Of a stretch of 64,000 bases of DNA, positions 13,076-23,700 are shown in pieces. Below the pieces are notes generated by a model. The model searched no databases, was not told the origin of the DNA, and saw only the letters and a list, made by a program, of their open reading frames with translations. Within the stretch, counting starts at the first letter, position 1; each line of letters begins with the position of its first letter. The DNA comes from Symbiodinium sp. CCMP2592 (Eukaryota > Sar > Dinophyceae > Suessiales > Symbiodiniaceae): contig CAJNDT010003846.1 in the NCBI GenBank assembly GCA_905221615.1, positions 1 to 64,000 on the forward strand. Direction: 5' to 3'. The translations under genes and the position numbers were made by a program.

Positions 13076-14894
13076 CGAGGGAGGGAGGAGGGTGGAGGCG
13101 TGCAAACACCGGCCTGGCTGAAGTAGGCTTCGATGACCTGCTCCTGCAATGAGAAACGAGACTTCCTGGTGCCTCCATCCGCCATCATTCCGAAGCACAG
13201 CAACAGTGACAAGATCAACCTCGACCACAGCAGAGTCGTTGTCATCCCATGTAAGCCCCATCATCATCATCATCATCATTATTCCGATCCTCCTCCTCCT
13301 CATCATCTTCACCAGCAGTGTCGACATCAGCAAGGCGCAACAACAACAACAGCAACTGCAACGACGAGGACGGCAATGAAAGTACCACCGCTGAGTCTGC
13401 TGATGACAATGATTCAACACGGGTTCTACTGACATATGCCCAACATGCCCATACCGCGGACCAGTTCCCGGTATGTTCAATCATCAATCGTATCGTCATC
13501 GGTATCCTGGTCGAAAGCCGCCACCAGCAATGTAGTTGCTCTCATCCGACGATTTCGAAGCACTTCAAGAATGCTGAAAACAACAGTTTTGTGAAAGTTG
13601 AGTTGCTTCTGCAGAGCATCTCAGGCAAACGTGGCTACAGTACCGAAAGCACTGAAACTCGACAAAGACTGGCAGTGTTTGCTCCATGCAACAAACACTT
13701 CGCGGGAGAGTGGCTTATGGTGACCATGGTAAAAGCAGGACAAGCTTTGAAGGCTTTTTCAATAACAGCTCTCCTGGGCTGTAACTTTTGAATATGGGGG
13801 TTTCCGAAAATAGGGGATCCTATAGTATCCAAATCAAACATCCCTTTTATAAGGACCCCAAAATACGGTACCCCGAGTTTTCGGAAACTCCCATATCCAC
13901 GTATGCAGAGACACCCGCTGCACATCTATGTGGGTAGTTATCAAAATTATGGTACCTTTTTGGGTCCCTAATGTAATACGGCACCTAATATTTCAGCACT
14001 CACTCTCGGACGAACCACAGCGAGGATTCCAGTACCAGCGACAGCACATTGGCCTTTCCCCAGCCGGCACCTTTTATTTAGGGTACCCAAAAAGGGACCC
14101 TAGTTTTGACAACTACCCATGTGGTCACGCAGGAGCCTGCTGGTTCGGCTTCATCTTCTGGAGGAGTTCGGCCGAGGACTCGGTGAAACTGCCGCCAAAG
14201 CCGAGAAAGGTCTGGAAGCCTCGGGGGACTTAGTAACTGATAAGTGCCGTAACCCCAGTTAGGGGAGAATGAAAAGGCTGGGGAGCTTTTTGAGAAACTC
14301 TGTTCTATACTATAGCCTAAATCCTGTCGCAAAGGAGTTGTGCGAGTTCGGGTTGAAGCTTTGAAGTTCAGCCGGCTCGGATGCACAGCTCCAAGTCTTG
14401 GATACCGGAGAAATTAACAGGCAAGGCTGGCAAACCTTCTGGCTGTCGCAACTCGGGATAAAGCAGTTGACGGGGAGTCTGCCCGAGGCCTCAAACCCTT
14501 GGATCTGGGAGTCAGCCAGCTCAATTTGAAGCTTCCGGAGCTTGTACGCTGAGGGCGTGGACTTGAGTTTAAGGTTGGGTTTCTTTTTGGTTTGGGGCTC
14601 CCTTACGGCCTACTATGTTGCAGGACTTTCATGAATCGGTCTTGGCTGCGCCTTATATCCCCATCCTCTGTCAAGGCTGCCTGGGCTGGCTCTGCAAATG
14701 CAAACAGCAACAAATCCCAACATCTGTATCCTTGAATGTCCTTGAGCTCCAGCTCTGCTTCTGGAGACAAGCACAAGATCCTTCGCACCGGGTGCCGCAC
14801 GCACACTCGGCTCCTCCGGCAAGCACTTCTACGTACACACGTCGTCATGTCGGGCAGGGGTACCGTGCCCAAGTTTGAAGACCTTTGGGGATCT

Positions 14895-14948
<54 letters not shown>

Positions 14949-15622
14949 AATCGAACAAGCTGGAGGCCGGGAGGGTCTCTCCTGTAGCATTTGCTGGCGA
15001 CAACAAGCTTCGTTCTACATGCGGCAAGACATTCGCAGCGTCACTGCAACCACCGAAACCTTCCCTGGCGACGTTTTTTCACTTGAATCTCTTCAAAAAG
15101 TCCTGGATCATAAACCTGAAGTCATAAAGACCACGTCCCTTCCGAATGAGAGCTCCAGAATGATCTTGGAACTGCCAGGCGGAGCGATTTGGTCTTGGAG
15201 CGCCAGGGATTGCAACACCTGCCACCACAAGATCGTACTCTCTTACTTCCACTGCTGCTGCCCCCGCTACCGACATATCAACACAATACGAAGGTGAAAC
15301 AAGCTGTACGAAGTCACCGCCATCACCATAATGGAGATCAGTTTGCTGTATCATCTTGTCGTTCTTGTGGATGTTGCTGCGTACTTTGTTCCTGTTGTTA
15401 TTCCTGCTGTTGTGCTCCTCCTTCTGCTCCTCTGGCTCCGCAGCTTGTACGACGACTGCGACGACTAGTGCTACCATCAGTGCTGTTAGACACGAACTCC
15501 TGTTGTTGGCACCAAAGCTGCTACCATCACCTCCGTTCAGAAGCAGAAGCAGTAGCCGTAGCAGCAACAACATCGGCAACAAGAGCAGTAGCAGCAGTAA
15601 GAGTAGCAGTAGGAGTGAAAGC

Positions 15623-15670
<48 letters not shown>

Positions 15671-18600
15671 CGTAGTAGTAGTAGTAGTAGTAGGAGTAGT
15701 AGCGGCAGTAGTAGTAGTAGTGTGGTGGTGGTAGTAGTAGTAGCCGTATCTTAGCAGAGGCAGCCGCAGGAGTGTAGTAGTGGCAGCAGTCGTAGTGGTC
15801 GTCTCGTAGTCGTAGTAGCAGCAATGCCCATGAGAAGTGGTCGTAGTAAGTCGTAGTCGTAGTACGGCGCCCATGCCGTTTGCTTCACTGCATGTGGGCA
15901 GGGCACAAGACTGTTATGGTTTTTGCGAAGAACATATATATGTATATATATGTATATACATATGTATATATATATATATATATATGTATACACATGCATC
16001 TGCATATGTACATATATATGTATGTACATCTGTATGCATCTATATACATATATATGTATATATCTATATCTACATATGTATATACATATTGGGCAAAGGA
16101 ATGGTAGCGAAACGCAACAGTAACAATGAAGAATATGCGTAAAAAAACATGGTTGCTACCGCGAAGCAGGCGAAATTCTGCGTTGAAGCGCAATATCCGA
16201 GGAAGTCGAGCTTGGGAGCGACAGTGTCATCAAAAGCTTGCCGACATGTACGACTTTGTCGAAAAGGGGCATGGGTGCTCCGATAAATTGACGTTGTTTG
16301 AGTCTACGCGTGGAAGCAAACAGAAATTGACCCTACTATGGTTTGGGCATGGATGCTCTGGAAAATGGATGCTCTTGCTAAATGGACGTAATTTTAGTTT
16401 GGGCACGGATGTTCTGGCAAATCTACGTTGTTATGGCTTGGGCATGGGCGCTCTGGTAAAGGAATGCTCTGGTAAATGGATGCTATTACGGTTTGGGCAT
16501 GGATGCGCTTGCAAGCAGTGACAGGAGCTAGAATCGACAGCGCCAGACAGGAGTCAGAAAAACCAGAAAACTCATACGCTCAGAAGCAGCAGCCAATAGA
16601 AGCAGGATATGGGCAAATGAGAGCACGAAACAGTAAGAAGAGCCAGAGATCGCACGACCAAACACGAGCTAGAAGAGCCAGAAAAATGCACAAGTGGCAG
16701 CCAGCACGAACAGGATAGGGACAAACGAGTTAGAAGAGCCAGCACAGACAGGATCGGGGCAGAGGGGTGCCCCAGACAGGAACTAGAAAGCCAGAAAAGT
16801 CACAAGCGGCAGCCAACAATGATAGGGGCAGATGTGCGCACCAGACACAAATGAGAAGAGCCTGAAAGCTCAAGAGTGGCAGCCAACAAGGATAGGGTTC
16901 CCATGCAGCCCAACTAAGACCTTGCAGCTACTTCCATCGCTGTACAATGTGTAGATATGTGGCAAGGACCAAGTTCTTGCAAATCGGATCGGGTTCCGCC
17001 GATTTCCACCCAACTGCGCATGCATGTCGACAAAGCATTGCCCCAACGCCGTGTGGCAACAAAGCCTTTAGCCGTTCTCCACCATCCTTGGAGGTGCGGA
17101 CCACCTGCACCTCAAGTGCGAAGAACGCCGCACAAAACCCTGCCAAATACCTCGCAGAAGCGGGCGAAACTTTTTGGAGCGGCTTGGCTCCCCACGTAGT
17201 TTGGCACATCTGGAGGCCTTCAGCCAAACATGGCATACGCCAAAACTTGTGACAGGCTTCTCTTCTGGAAGAATCTCGCTGTACATCTTGAGCTGGGAGT
17301 TCTTAAGATATGTGGGGTCCTACCATGCTGCTGCTTGTGAACATGGCACTATTTGCGTTTTGAGGCAGCGGCCACTGTTTTCTGCGGAGCTTTACTATGA
17401 GTCTTTTGGGCCTTTAGGGTTGAGGTCTTTAAGGCTTTAAGGGGCTTTAGGGTTTTTTCCCTAAATCACAGGACAGCCGAGGCTTTTTTGGTTAAAGTCT
17501 TCAGCCGCACGAGCCCCGAGATGTTGTTGAAATCATCTCGGCAAGAAGAACCCGACGATGAAAGAACTTTGCCAAACGAACCAAACGAAATTCATGCGAA
17601 GTTTGTGAGCTTGGCCATGGAAAAACTGGACAAGTTCAAAACCGTGGACGCACTTGACGGCAACAACTGACCTGCAAGGTGACCGCAGCAATCACCTTAC
17701 TTGACGACACCTGGCTTTTGCTGCTCCCAAATCAACGATTCCACAAATTTGGTTTCTCTTTACATTCTATCAACCTTTCTGTTACATCGCTTTTTTGTTC
17801 ACTGCCTTTCTCTGTGTCTTCCTGTCTCTGCCGAATGCTTGTTCTGTTCGCTGGCTCAAACTTCGGACTCGGTTTAGGAGGCGTCTCTCTCTCTCTCTCT
17901 CTCTTATTTTCTTGAGTCGCCATGCTTTAGCTGGGCGCACGATGTCGTGCATGGTCTCTCAACCCAACTACTTCAACCCCTTGACAACCTAGATTTTCGA
18001 TGAGCTTTTCAAGCTAAAAAACCCAAGCGAAAACCACGACGCGTGAGCCATTGTGATGCTGCTATACCACCGGTCTACAAACTGTTGCCACATCTTGCAG
18101 TTGAGCCGCAGTGGATCCAAAGGCGAAGCCTCCGCAGTGAGGTTCAGAAGGTCGCCCAGCCTCTGACTTTGGCAAGACTGACTAGAAGGCTAGAATAGCA
18201 ACGGATCATAAGTCCACGAGTCGCGGTTTGTTTTTAGAGACCTCGGAGATCCTCACGGAAGGTTTAGACTCCGACTGTGTCACTGCAGAAGACTGTGCAA
18301 AAAAGGGAACAGTCGGCGAATGCGAAACAGCTCAAAGAATTTTCTCGTGCATACTCTCGAAGTGTGGCTGCAATGTTCAGGTTTCACCTCGTACATCGCA
18401 GGAGCAAGTCCAAGTTCCAACAGGGGTCAATGTATGTACAATCTTCCCGAACAAGCAAGCTTGTTCAGGCATGCATGCTTGCGAATGGAGGCAGGGCGTG
18501 CCTGGGTGTGCCTCATCACGGCTGCCTTGTGAAACCTCTACCACTCTGTCGCTCGCACGTTCCTGCAGCTGCCGCGCCACCGCTGAAGCTCTCTGGAGCC

Positions 18601-18746
18601 ACGCAAGGCTGCAGTGTGAGCTCGGCAGGGGAAGTAGCTCATCTGAACCTCCACGCTCACCCTCGTTCCAGCCGCTGCGTGCGGCGGTGCGGATCGAGCT
18701 TGAGGTCGAAGCTGCGGCGCTTGCCATCTGCGACGGAGCTCCCCTC
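2435..18746 (-). CDS. GH30 glucosylceramidase-like gene, at least 22 exons
   Basis: Family role: glucosylceramide hydrolysis to ceramide and glucose. Exons in transcript order: 18683-18746, 14137-14219, 13110-13143, 12699-12723, 12042-12116, 11692-11751, 11267-11313, 10871-10946, 10509-10528, 9743-9824, 9199-9254, 8795-8853, 7357-7409, 7238-7297, 6676-6738, 6525-6572, 4137-4178, 3919-3945, about 3853-3871, 3139-3199, 2621-2674, 2435-2506. Joined in order they give family landmarks: [47 protein letters not shown] (acid/base Glu), [36 protein letters not shown] (nucleophile Glu), [53 protein letters not shown]. Phase is kept at every join where both ends were placed. Donors are about 12 GC, 5 GA and 3 GT; acceptors are AG|G nearly throughout. 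Not located: the N-terminus before 18746, a segment between 13110 and 12723 (expected GYS..R.PINS), and the GHFS stretch before 3199. The last exon is the least certain. Confidence 0.88.
3576..3620. repeat. (TA)n microsatellite
   Basis: TATATATA followed by TGCATATGTATATG. In a GH30 intron. Confidence 0.9.
4379..4612. repeat. 117-bp direct repeat, two copies
   Basis: The segment with TTTTCGGAATCTAGCCT and TGGCCGTGACCGTTC occurs at about 4379-4495 and 4496-4612 with a few mismatches. Confidence 0.8.
4980..5815. repeat. diverged tandem repeat with G-rich tracts
   Basis: TATGCTGTCAAGCAAGC recurs near 4986, 5309, 5635 and 5770 (related form near 5430). G7-TT-G7-type tracts followed by GCGCAGCCCCCC occur near 5167, 5362 and 5489. 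In a GH30 intron. Confidence 0.7.
5840..6245 (+). repeat. 400-bp pyrimidine-rich tract
   Basis: Nearly all C and T on the plus strand (TTTCTTTCTTTC, CCTTCCTTCC). It produces long open frames on both strands that are composition artefacts. Confidence 0.9.
6525..6738 (-). CDS. GH30 gene exon pair (DWQLGERY and WIDWNLIL)
   Basis: Two exons, 6676-6738 ([20 protein letters not shown] then K) and 6525-6572 ([16 protein letters not shown]), separated by a 103-bp intron with a GA donor. AAG|GAC is present at both intron ends. The second exon also has a GA donor and continues at 4137-4178 ([14 protein letters not shown]) after a 2.3-kb intron that holds the repeats at 4.4-6.3 kb. The spliced order matches the C-terminal half of the GH30 barrel. 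Confidence 0.88.
7238..7297 (-). CDS. GH30 gene exon with the nucleophile Glu
   Basis: Twenty codons: [20 protein letters not shown]. The Glu of TEAC is the catalytic nucleophile of GH30. The donor is GA, and the next exon (6676-6738) begins [15 protein letters not shown]. The bases CAG|GAG occur at both ends of the intron between them. Confidence 0.9.
7697..8204. mobile_element. family A inverted-repeat element with expanded interior
   Basis: Ends carry the family A sequence (AATAATTAGAATAGGGTT on the left, CATAGGTAGTTATT on the right). Between them the motif of AAGGAACCCCC and AATAATACTATAATTATAAT is tandemly repeated about 12 times with variation. Other copies are about 100 bp, so the interior has expanded. 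It lies in an intron of the GH30 gene. Confidence 0.65.
8278..8372. repeat. TATAGTTTAGTATAGTCTGG tandem repeat
   Basis: A unit of about 22-24 bp is repeated four times with variation. Confidence 0.75.
10149..10258. mobile_element. family B inverted-repeat element
   Basis: Terminal repeats ATATGGGAGTTTCCGAAG and TTTTCGGAAACTCTATAT, with an AT/CC-rich interior containing TTATAAGGACCCCAAAATA. It matches the copy at 13792-13896 through its length. In the GH30 intron before exon 9743-9824. Confidence 0.75.
10509..10528 (-). CDS. GH30 gene 20-nt micro-exon with the acid/base Glu
   Basis: Only 20 nucleotides, coding VQNEPH plus two bases. It joins the preceding exon (10871-10946, ending PLWGFT) and the following one (9743-9824, starting TTPWENC) in frame, giving WGFTVQNEPHATTPWENC. 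The Glu of NEP is the general acid/base in GH30. Acceptor AG|G, donor GC. Without this exon the motif and the frame are both lost. Confidence 0.85.
10980..11079. mobile_element. family A inverted-repeat element
   Basis: Starts TAGGGGCCTTAATAATTAG and ends AGGTAATTGTTAAAGCCCC, imperfect inverted repeats. The interior has ACTATAATAATTATAA. It sits in the intron between GH30 exons 11267-11313 and 10871-10946. Confidence 0.65.
13033..13071. repeat. (GA)n microsatellite
   Basis: About 19 GA units, 39 bp past the GH30 exon at 13110-13143 on the minus strand. Confidence 0.95.
13258..13330. repeat. (CAT)n / (CCT)n stretch
   Basis: CATCATCAT then TCCTCCTCCTCATCATC. Source of a spurious poly-His frame. 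Confidence 0.8.
13792..13896. mobile_element. family B inverted-repeat element
   Basis: Terminal repeats ATATGGGGGTTTCCGAAAA and TTTTCGGAAACTCCCATAT, near-perfect. 105 bp. In the same GH30 intron as the family C element at 13931-14119. Confidence 0.8.
13931..14119. mobile_element. family C inverted-repeat element
   Basis: 189 bp. Ends TGGGTAGTTATCAAAATTA and TTTGACAACTACCCA are inverted repeats, and both halves carry TTTTTGGGT.CCCTAA-type sequence. The other copy at 52994-53180 is 187 bp. On the minus strand it starts 18 bp past the donor of the GH30 GFGG exon. Confidence 0.75.
14137..14219 (-). CDS. GH30 gene exon, GFGGSFTES motif
   Basis: Encodes [19 protein letters not shown] followed by QKMKPNQQ. 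The GFGG(S/A)FTE motif is diagnostic of GH30 glucosylceramidases. The donor is GC after the second Gln codon. The next exon (13110-13143) continues [11 protein letters not shown], so the join reads [12 protein letters not shown] family C inverted-repeat element (13931-14119) begins 18 bp inside the following intron. Confidence 0.9.
14896..14946. repeat. (CT)n microsatellite
   Basis: About 25 uninterrupted CT units. Confidence 0.95.
15540..15860. repeat. (AGT)n trinucleotide tract
   Basis: Long AGT/AGC/GTC array, purest at 15621-15733. The Ser-, Val- and Thr/Tyr-repeat frames here are artefacts. Confidence 0.95.
15931..16091. repeat. (TATA/TGTA)n tract
   Basis: Alternating TATATA, TGTATA and CATATG. 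Confidence 0.9.
16290..16900. repeat. two adjoining diverged tandem repeats
   Basis: 16290-16510 repeats GTTTGGGCATGGATGCTCTG with a period near 60 bp. 16550-16900 repeats segments with AGAAGAGCCAGA, GGCAGCCAA and GGATAGGG with a period near 90 bp. Confidence 0.6.
18683..18746 (-). CDS. GH30 gene, first recognised exon
   Basis: Reads [21 protein letters not shown] and ends one base into a codon that the next exon (14137-14219) completes, giving [15 protein letters not shown], the usual lead-in to the GH30 barrel. The donor is GC. The following intron is about 4.5 kb, the longest in the gene. The start is placed at an AG|G acceptor; the signal-peptide end of the protein is upstream and was not recognised. 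Confidence 0.7.
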
Positions 18747-20702
18747 CTCGGCATGAGGTCCGCCAGCCAGAGCATGCACCAAAGAGCGGGAAGGCGCACC
18801 TGTCAAAATTCAGGACTCGAGACCAAACAGTTTCCAACCCAAGCCAATAGTCGCCATGCTTGATTACATGCCCTAGGCTCGCCACAAAGCGTTCAAATCT
18901 GTCCCTGACACGGATGCTTGCAGGCCTTGCCATTGGCCCGGTGCGGTGGGACTTCGTGTATCTTCGTGGTCCTGCCAATCTACTGCCTGGGCCCGGGTGC
19001 TCAAAGTATGCGGATGGCTTGCTTCTTTGGGATTTCGGGGTTGAATGGAATCACGTCTAGTGGAGCCTTGGGAGTTTTGGCAAAGCCATTTGCAAACAGT
19101 GCTGTCAACATCTTGACCGCTTAAATCCCCTTGTGCAGAGAGCAGCTTGTCCAGACTTCTTAACCCCCTGAATGTTGTAAACACTCTTCGATGGAGTGGC
19201 GGCGTTCGAAGTGCGCTGGCGCGCTTGTCACCCGGCCGGGGGGAGCCTAACAGAAGATCGGTTAACGATTTAGGGATAGCACAACAAACTGTCACGCTAA
19301 TACTAGTAAGAACGGCAATGCTGCTAACAATGCAGCAACAGAAGCTGGTGAAGAGTTCGGAAAACTCGCACCAAACACGGCAAACGCGAACAGCCAGTAT
19401 GCACAAATCCAGACTTCCGACAACAGCGTGAAACACGTCTGCCTGAAGTTCGAGCTTTGAAGCGGGCCAGGATTGCGGGCTCTCACATCGATTGAGATTA
19501 AGGCAGAAGCCAGAAAGTTTCAACCTTCCCAATCCATGTTCCAACTTTCTTGAGTTTGCTGTAGATTTTTCGGGTGCAGGCACGGTTTTGTGTTTGGATT
19601 TGGAGGCAGCTCGCGGCTCAATGTGCAATCGAACTGCTGCGGGCTGCGGACACTACAGGGCGAGACGACTGAGAAATCTTACCTTGTGCTCACGTTGCAG
19701 ACTGTAATACAATAAATATGGCATGATGTGTATCGTACTGTGTTATAATAAGCTACAGTACATTATGTTAGACTATAGTGAGTTAAAATGTTCTTTGATA
19801 TTGTACTAGGGAATGCTTCGAGAGCCGATGCTCAAGTAGCAAAGCCCGTAAGTGTTGCGTCCAGCCTGAGAAGACACGAAAACCCAGCTCAACCTCAAGA
19901 CCACTAAGCTTGCACACGAGATGCATGCTCGGCACAAGAGCTGTGTTCATGTGATTCCAGTGTTCCTGTTTGGGGGTTTACATGAGCGGAGTTTCCTACA
20001 GGCTTTTGCGTGGGACTTTCGCATTGAGCACAGGCGTAGAGCGTTTTAACACCCTTCAGACACTGTTTTTGAGCAGAGAGAAAACGTTAAAAAATCCTAT
20101 CCCTAGACCTAAATCTTAGGCCCCTACACCGTAAGACACCCGAAGGCCCGGGACCTCGATTCAGCACAGGCTGCGTGTCCGGCCGCGTGCTTCTGCCTGA
20201 GAACGCAAAAATCAAACAGCACCTTTTGTGCATTAAGGGCTTACACCTTCTTGTAGCTGTTACAGCGAATCCTGGTGACGGGGATCCACTGACACCTGGG
20301 TTAACATGAGTTTGCCGGTGGAGTCATCATGCAGCTTCTAAGCGTGGTGGCATGGATGCGGTCGTTGCCCAAGTTCGGGCAACGCAACCTACATAATCCC
20401 TAGCTTGCCAGCTAGGACATACAAGTTTGAAAAGGGTCCTGCCAAGCCCCCCCCCATGTTTCGACGGACTTACGTTTCCTCTGTCCTACCCCAAGCTTAG
20501 GCATCTCAACATTTCACAAGCCTCTGGGGGAGGACCAAAGCCTACAGTAAAACCCAAGTCCTAGTCATAAATATTGAAGCCTGAAGGCCGAACACGCTAC
20601 ACCGTCGCCACGGGCAGAAAACAAAAGCTCCGTCTGAAGAGAATCCCAAGATCTGGCAACATCACAATCTGCGAAAGCACAGGGTTCCCCTCTGCAACGG
20701 CT
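18747..20702. other. region between GH30 and EF-hand genes
   Basis: Should contain the 5' end of the GH30 gene and the 3' end of the EF-hand gene. No exon could be fixed by homology. AT-rich at 19700-19800. Confidence 0.3.
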
Positions 20703-23700
20703 TTAAAGTCTCCTTGCCCAAACCCGCTGGGGAGCTGGCGTGGCGGTGTAGATGTCGTACTGCTCGGTGCAGCCCTTGAAGCTCTCTTCCTTGGTACAGG
20801 GCTTTCGGTTTCGCACTTTATCAAGCCGACTGTGGCGAGGTCGCAGACACGGACACAAGACACGGACTTCGATCTTTGCACCGCATCCCTTAGCGATTCT
20901 CCAAATCGAAAGCCCAGCTGCGTAGGGCTCAGCGAAGGCCTCGTGCCAGTCCTTCCCAGGCCCAACGTGCATCTCAGCATTCACAGGCCACTCGCCCACA
21001 ACATCAACCTGGCGTTCTTCTGACGTGCTCCCCGAACCCCCCATGCCGTGGTCCTCGATGCAACGACGCTCTTGCGCTCGTTGCCCTGCACCTGTGATCA
21101 GGCTTGTACTGAGCAGAGAAAGGCCATTCTCGTAACTTGAAGTGCCGAGATGGAGGCCAGGGTTTAGGAAATCTCAGAACCCTGAACCTTCTCATCTGTC
21201 GTGGTCAAAAGGCGTTGCGTTCTGCGTTCTCTTCAGGATGTTTGGGGCACTCCTGAGCTGAGCGCGAATGTTGGACTTGCGGCCGGAAGGGAAGGCGTAG
21301 AATCAAAGCTGGAGATATCTGATTTTGCCAGATGCTGCGGTGTCTAAACGCAGTCTCCTACATCGCAAACCCCAGATCAATTCGAAAGCCTCCCCCACAA
21401 CTTCCCCTAAGGACCACTGAACTCATTCGGGGCACGGTGACGCGCGACTTCCTGGAGGGACTTGCGGGACTGGAAGCCTGGCTGCTGGGCTGCACCGTCT
21501 GCGCCTGCGGCGTGCCCGGGGGTCTTCCGGGGGTGTCTGATGGTCCGAAAATCCTTGCAAAGAGGTCTGATCTCAGCAGGCCTCGTTGTCCAGCAGCCGG
21601 GTTACGGGTTACGGCAAGAGCCCCCTTTCCAGAAGCCCTAAACCCTAAACCGTGTGAATGAACCGAGTTGGGAGCCCCTGCCTCGGCAGGGGCATCGGGC
21701 AGGATGCTTGAGGACGAAGCTGGCTCCTTCGTGGGTTCGTGGCCAGACGAACCATGTTGACATAGACCGACTAGTTAAGGTTCAGAACAGACCTTGAAAC
21801 TCAAAGCCTTGCTTAGCCGATTGATCCTGATTGGCTTCAATGGAAAAGGGGCCTGCCTGCGAATTGCCTCTTTACTATACTTCCTGCAAAAGGTATCCAA
21901 GGTCGTCTACCGTATGTCGCAGGATGTTGCGATGTCGGTTTTGGAACGCCCGGGCTCCTGTGCGGATTCCTTCGAGTCATTTTGGCTTGGCGCTGAGTCT
22001 GCTGCTGGTGCCGCCGGTGCCGCCATCATCAGGGCGTCGGGACTTTCCGGAGCAGGGCCTGGGGCCTCCTCTGCATTTTCCGTGGGCTCCGAGGTTTCCT
22101 GAATTCTGCTCTTCCCCTAGCCCCCTTCCATGCACATCACTGGGTTCTTTGCCAAGGAATCTTCTAACAAAAGTGAAGTGTGCTCAAGAGGGCCAAGTCA
22201 CAAGGGGCGCAGCAGCATCGCGGGCCTCGCGAAGTGGGCTCAGGGATCTTGCCGCCGCAGGCGGCTCAGTGGCTTCGACATCATCAGCGCCGGGACTTTC
22301 TGCGACAAGGCCGGCTGGTGCGTCGCTTGCCGTCGGCGGGGCTGCCTCTCGTGGGTCCTGCAGCGGGAGTTCGCTCGGTGAGCCGGGGCGCAAGCAGTAT
22401 GGCTGTTGTGTATATGTAATTCTTCTCTCTGCAGAAAGCCACAACGATATGGCATGATGACACGTTTTCCGGGATGGGTCCTTCAGTGCTCGGACCAGCT
22501 CTTTCATCTCGAGGACGCCATCGTTGTTTACATCGATGGCTGCCACGATCTGATCTAGCAGGTCTGGACTCGCCTCAATGCCAAGCCTCTTCAAGCCGCG
22601 GGCCACTTCTGTCTTATCCAGGCTGCCGCTGTCGTCTTTGTCCATTGCCTTAAAGAAGCTCCGGGCATCCGTGACCCGTGTGCCCATGATCAGCTGGGTG
22701 TTGCTTCGCAGCGCCGCGTTGATTTGGACCAGGGCTTCGAAGGCGTTGGATGCCGGGCCTCCCATCCAACGGACCCTCGTATTACTGCCGGTCTGCAATG
22801 AAGCCTCTCAACATCATATATCGTGCCTGTGACGAGTTGACTGGCTAGTCGTTTGCATCAAGTCAGCGGCCTATGCGCGTGTGTGTGTGTGCGCGCGTGC
22901 GGCGTGCGTGTGCGCGCGTGGCGTGTGTGGGTGTGTGAGTGCGCGTACGTGCGTGTCTTCCTCTTCGGCTGGATTTCGGCTTTCTACGGCAGGCACCTTC
23001 TACGACCGGCTCCAATGCCCCGGCAGCTGCCGCGACGGCCCTGACAGCAGCGTTCATGCCTCGCTGAAGCCTGAGCATTCGGGGCGGTGTAGACATGTTC
23101 CGCGCAGCCTGAAATGTCTGCAGTGTGCAAAACGGCAGAGCAAGGGCACAGGCCCAGCTGAGTCTACCGAATAGGCACCGGGCCAGCAACAAACTCTGCC
23201 GAGGAACTCTTGAAGGCTCACTGCCCCGGACGAATCCTGGCACCAGCACTGCCGTGGGGGATTGAAGCCTCCTATCTCCACACCAAGCCCTAACTGGGTG
23301 AGAATCGAAGGAAAGCGCTGAAGCTGCTCCGTGTGTTAGATGGCTTCAACTTCAACTCTGCACCAGCAGTGGCTGGAACCTGTCAAACCATTTCGGGGTC
23401 CCCTTGAGCGACGTTCTTCCGCTTCGGGGGATCCCAAACCATCATCTGAATCTGGGGATGATGGCAAACCAAACAACGAGCCATTCGCACCAAGCCCTAA
23501 ACACTCGTGCAGCGGAGATCCCCAAACAGTGAAATACTGGACCATTTGGAGCATGAAGCCATGCGACCCCTGTCGTGTGCGAACTGGGGGAAGATTGCTT
23601 GTGAAAACGCACAGAATGTAAGTAGTCAGCATCTGTATATATATATATATATATATATAATATCCCAAGTCGTTTCTTGTATCGCTTTCCCTGAAGTCCT

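Larger units (their letters stand above)
14220..18682. other. long GH30 intron
   Basis: Lies between two GH30 exons that join in frame. It holds the (CT)n, (AGT)n and (TATA)n tracts and two tandem repeats. Several open frames here (for example 16928-17236 minus and 17488-17670 plus) look protein-like but have no supporting motif. Confidence 0.55.

Noticed and set aside
15189..15874. Ser/Val/Thr/Tyr-rich proteins on both strands
   Set aside because: Translations of an (AGT)n microsatellite.
16928..17236. Minus-strand 102-codon frame with a hydrophobic middle
   Set aside because: Lies in the long GH30 intron with no family motif; protein-like appearance alone proved unreliable elsewhere in this window.
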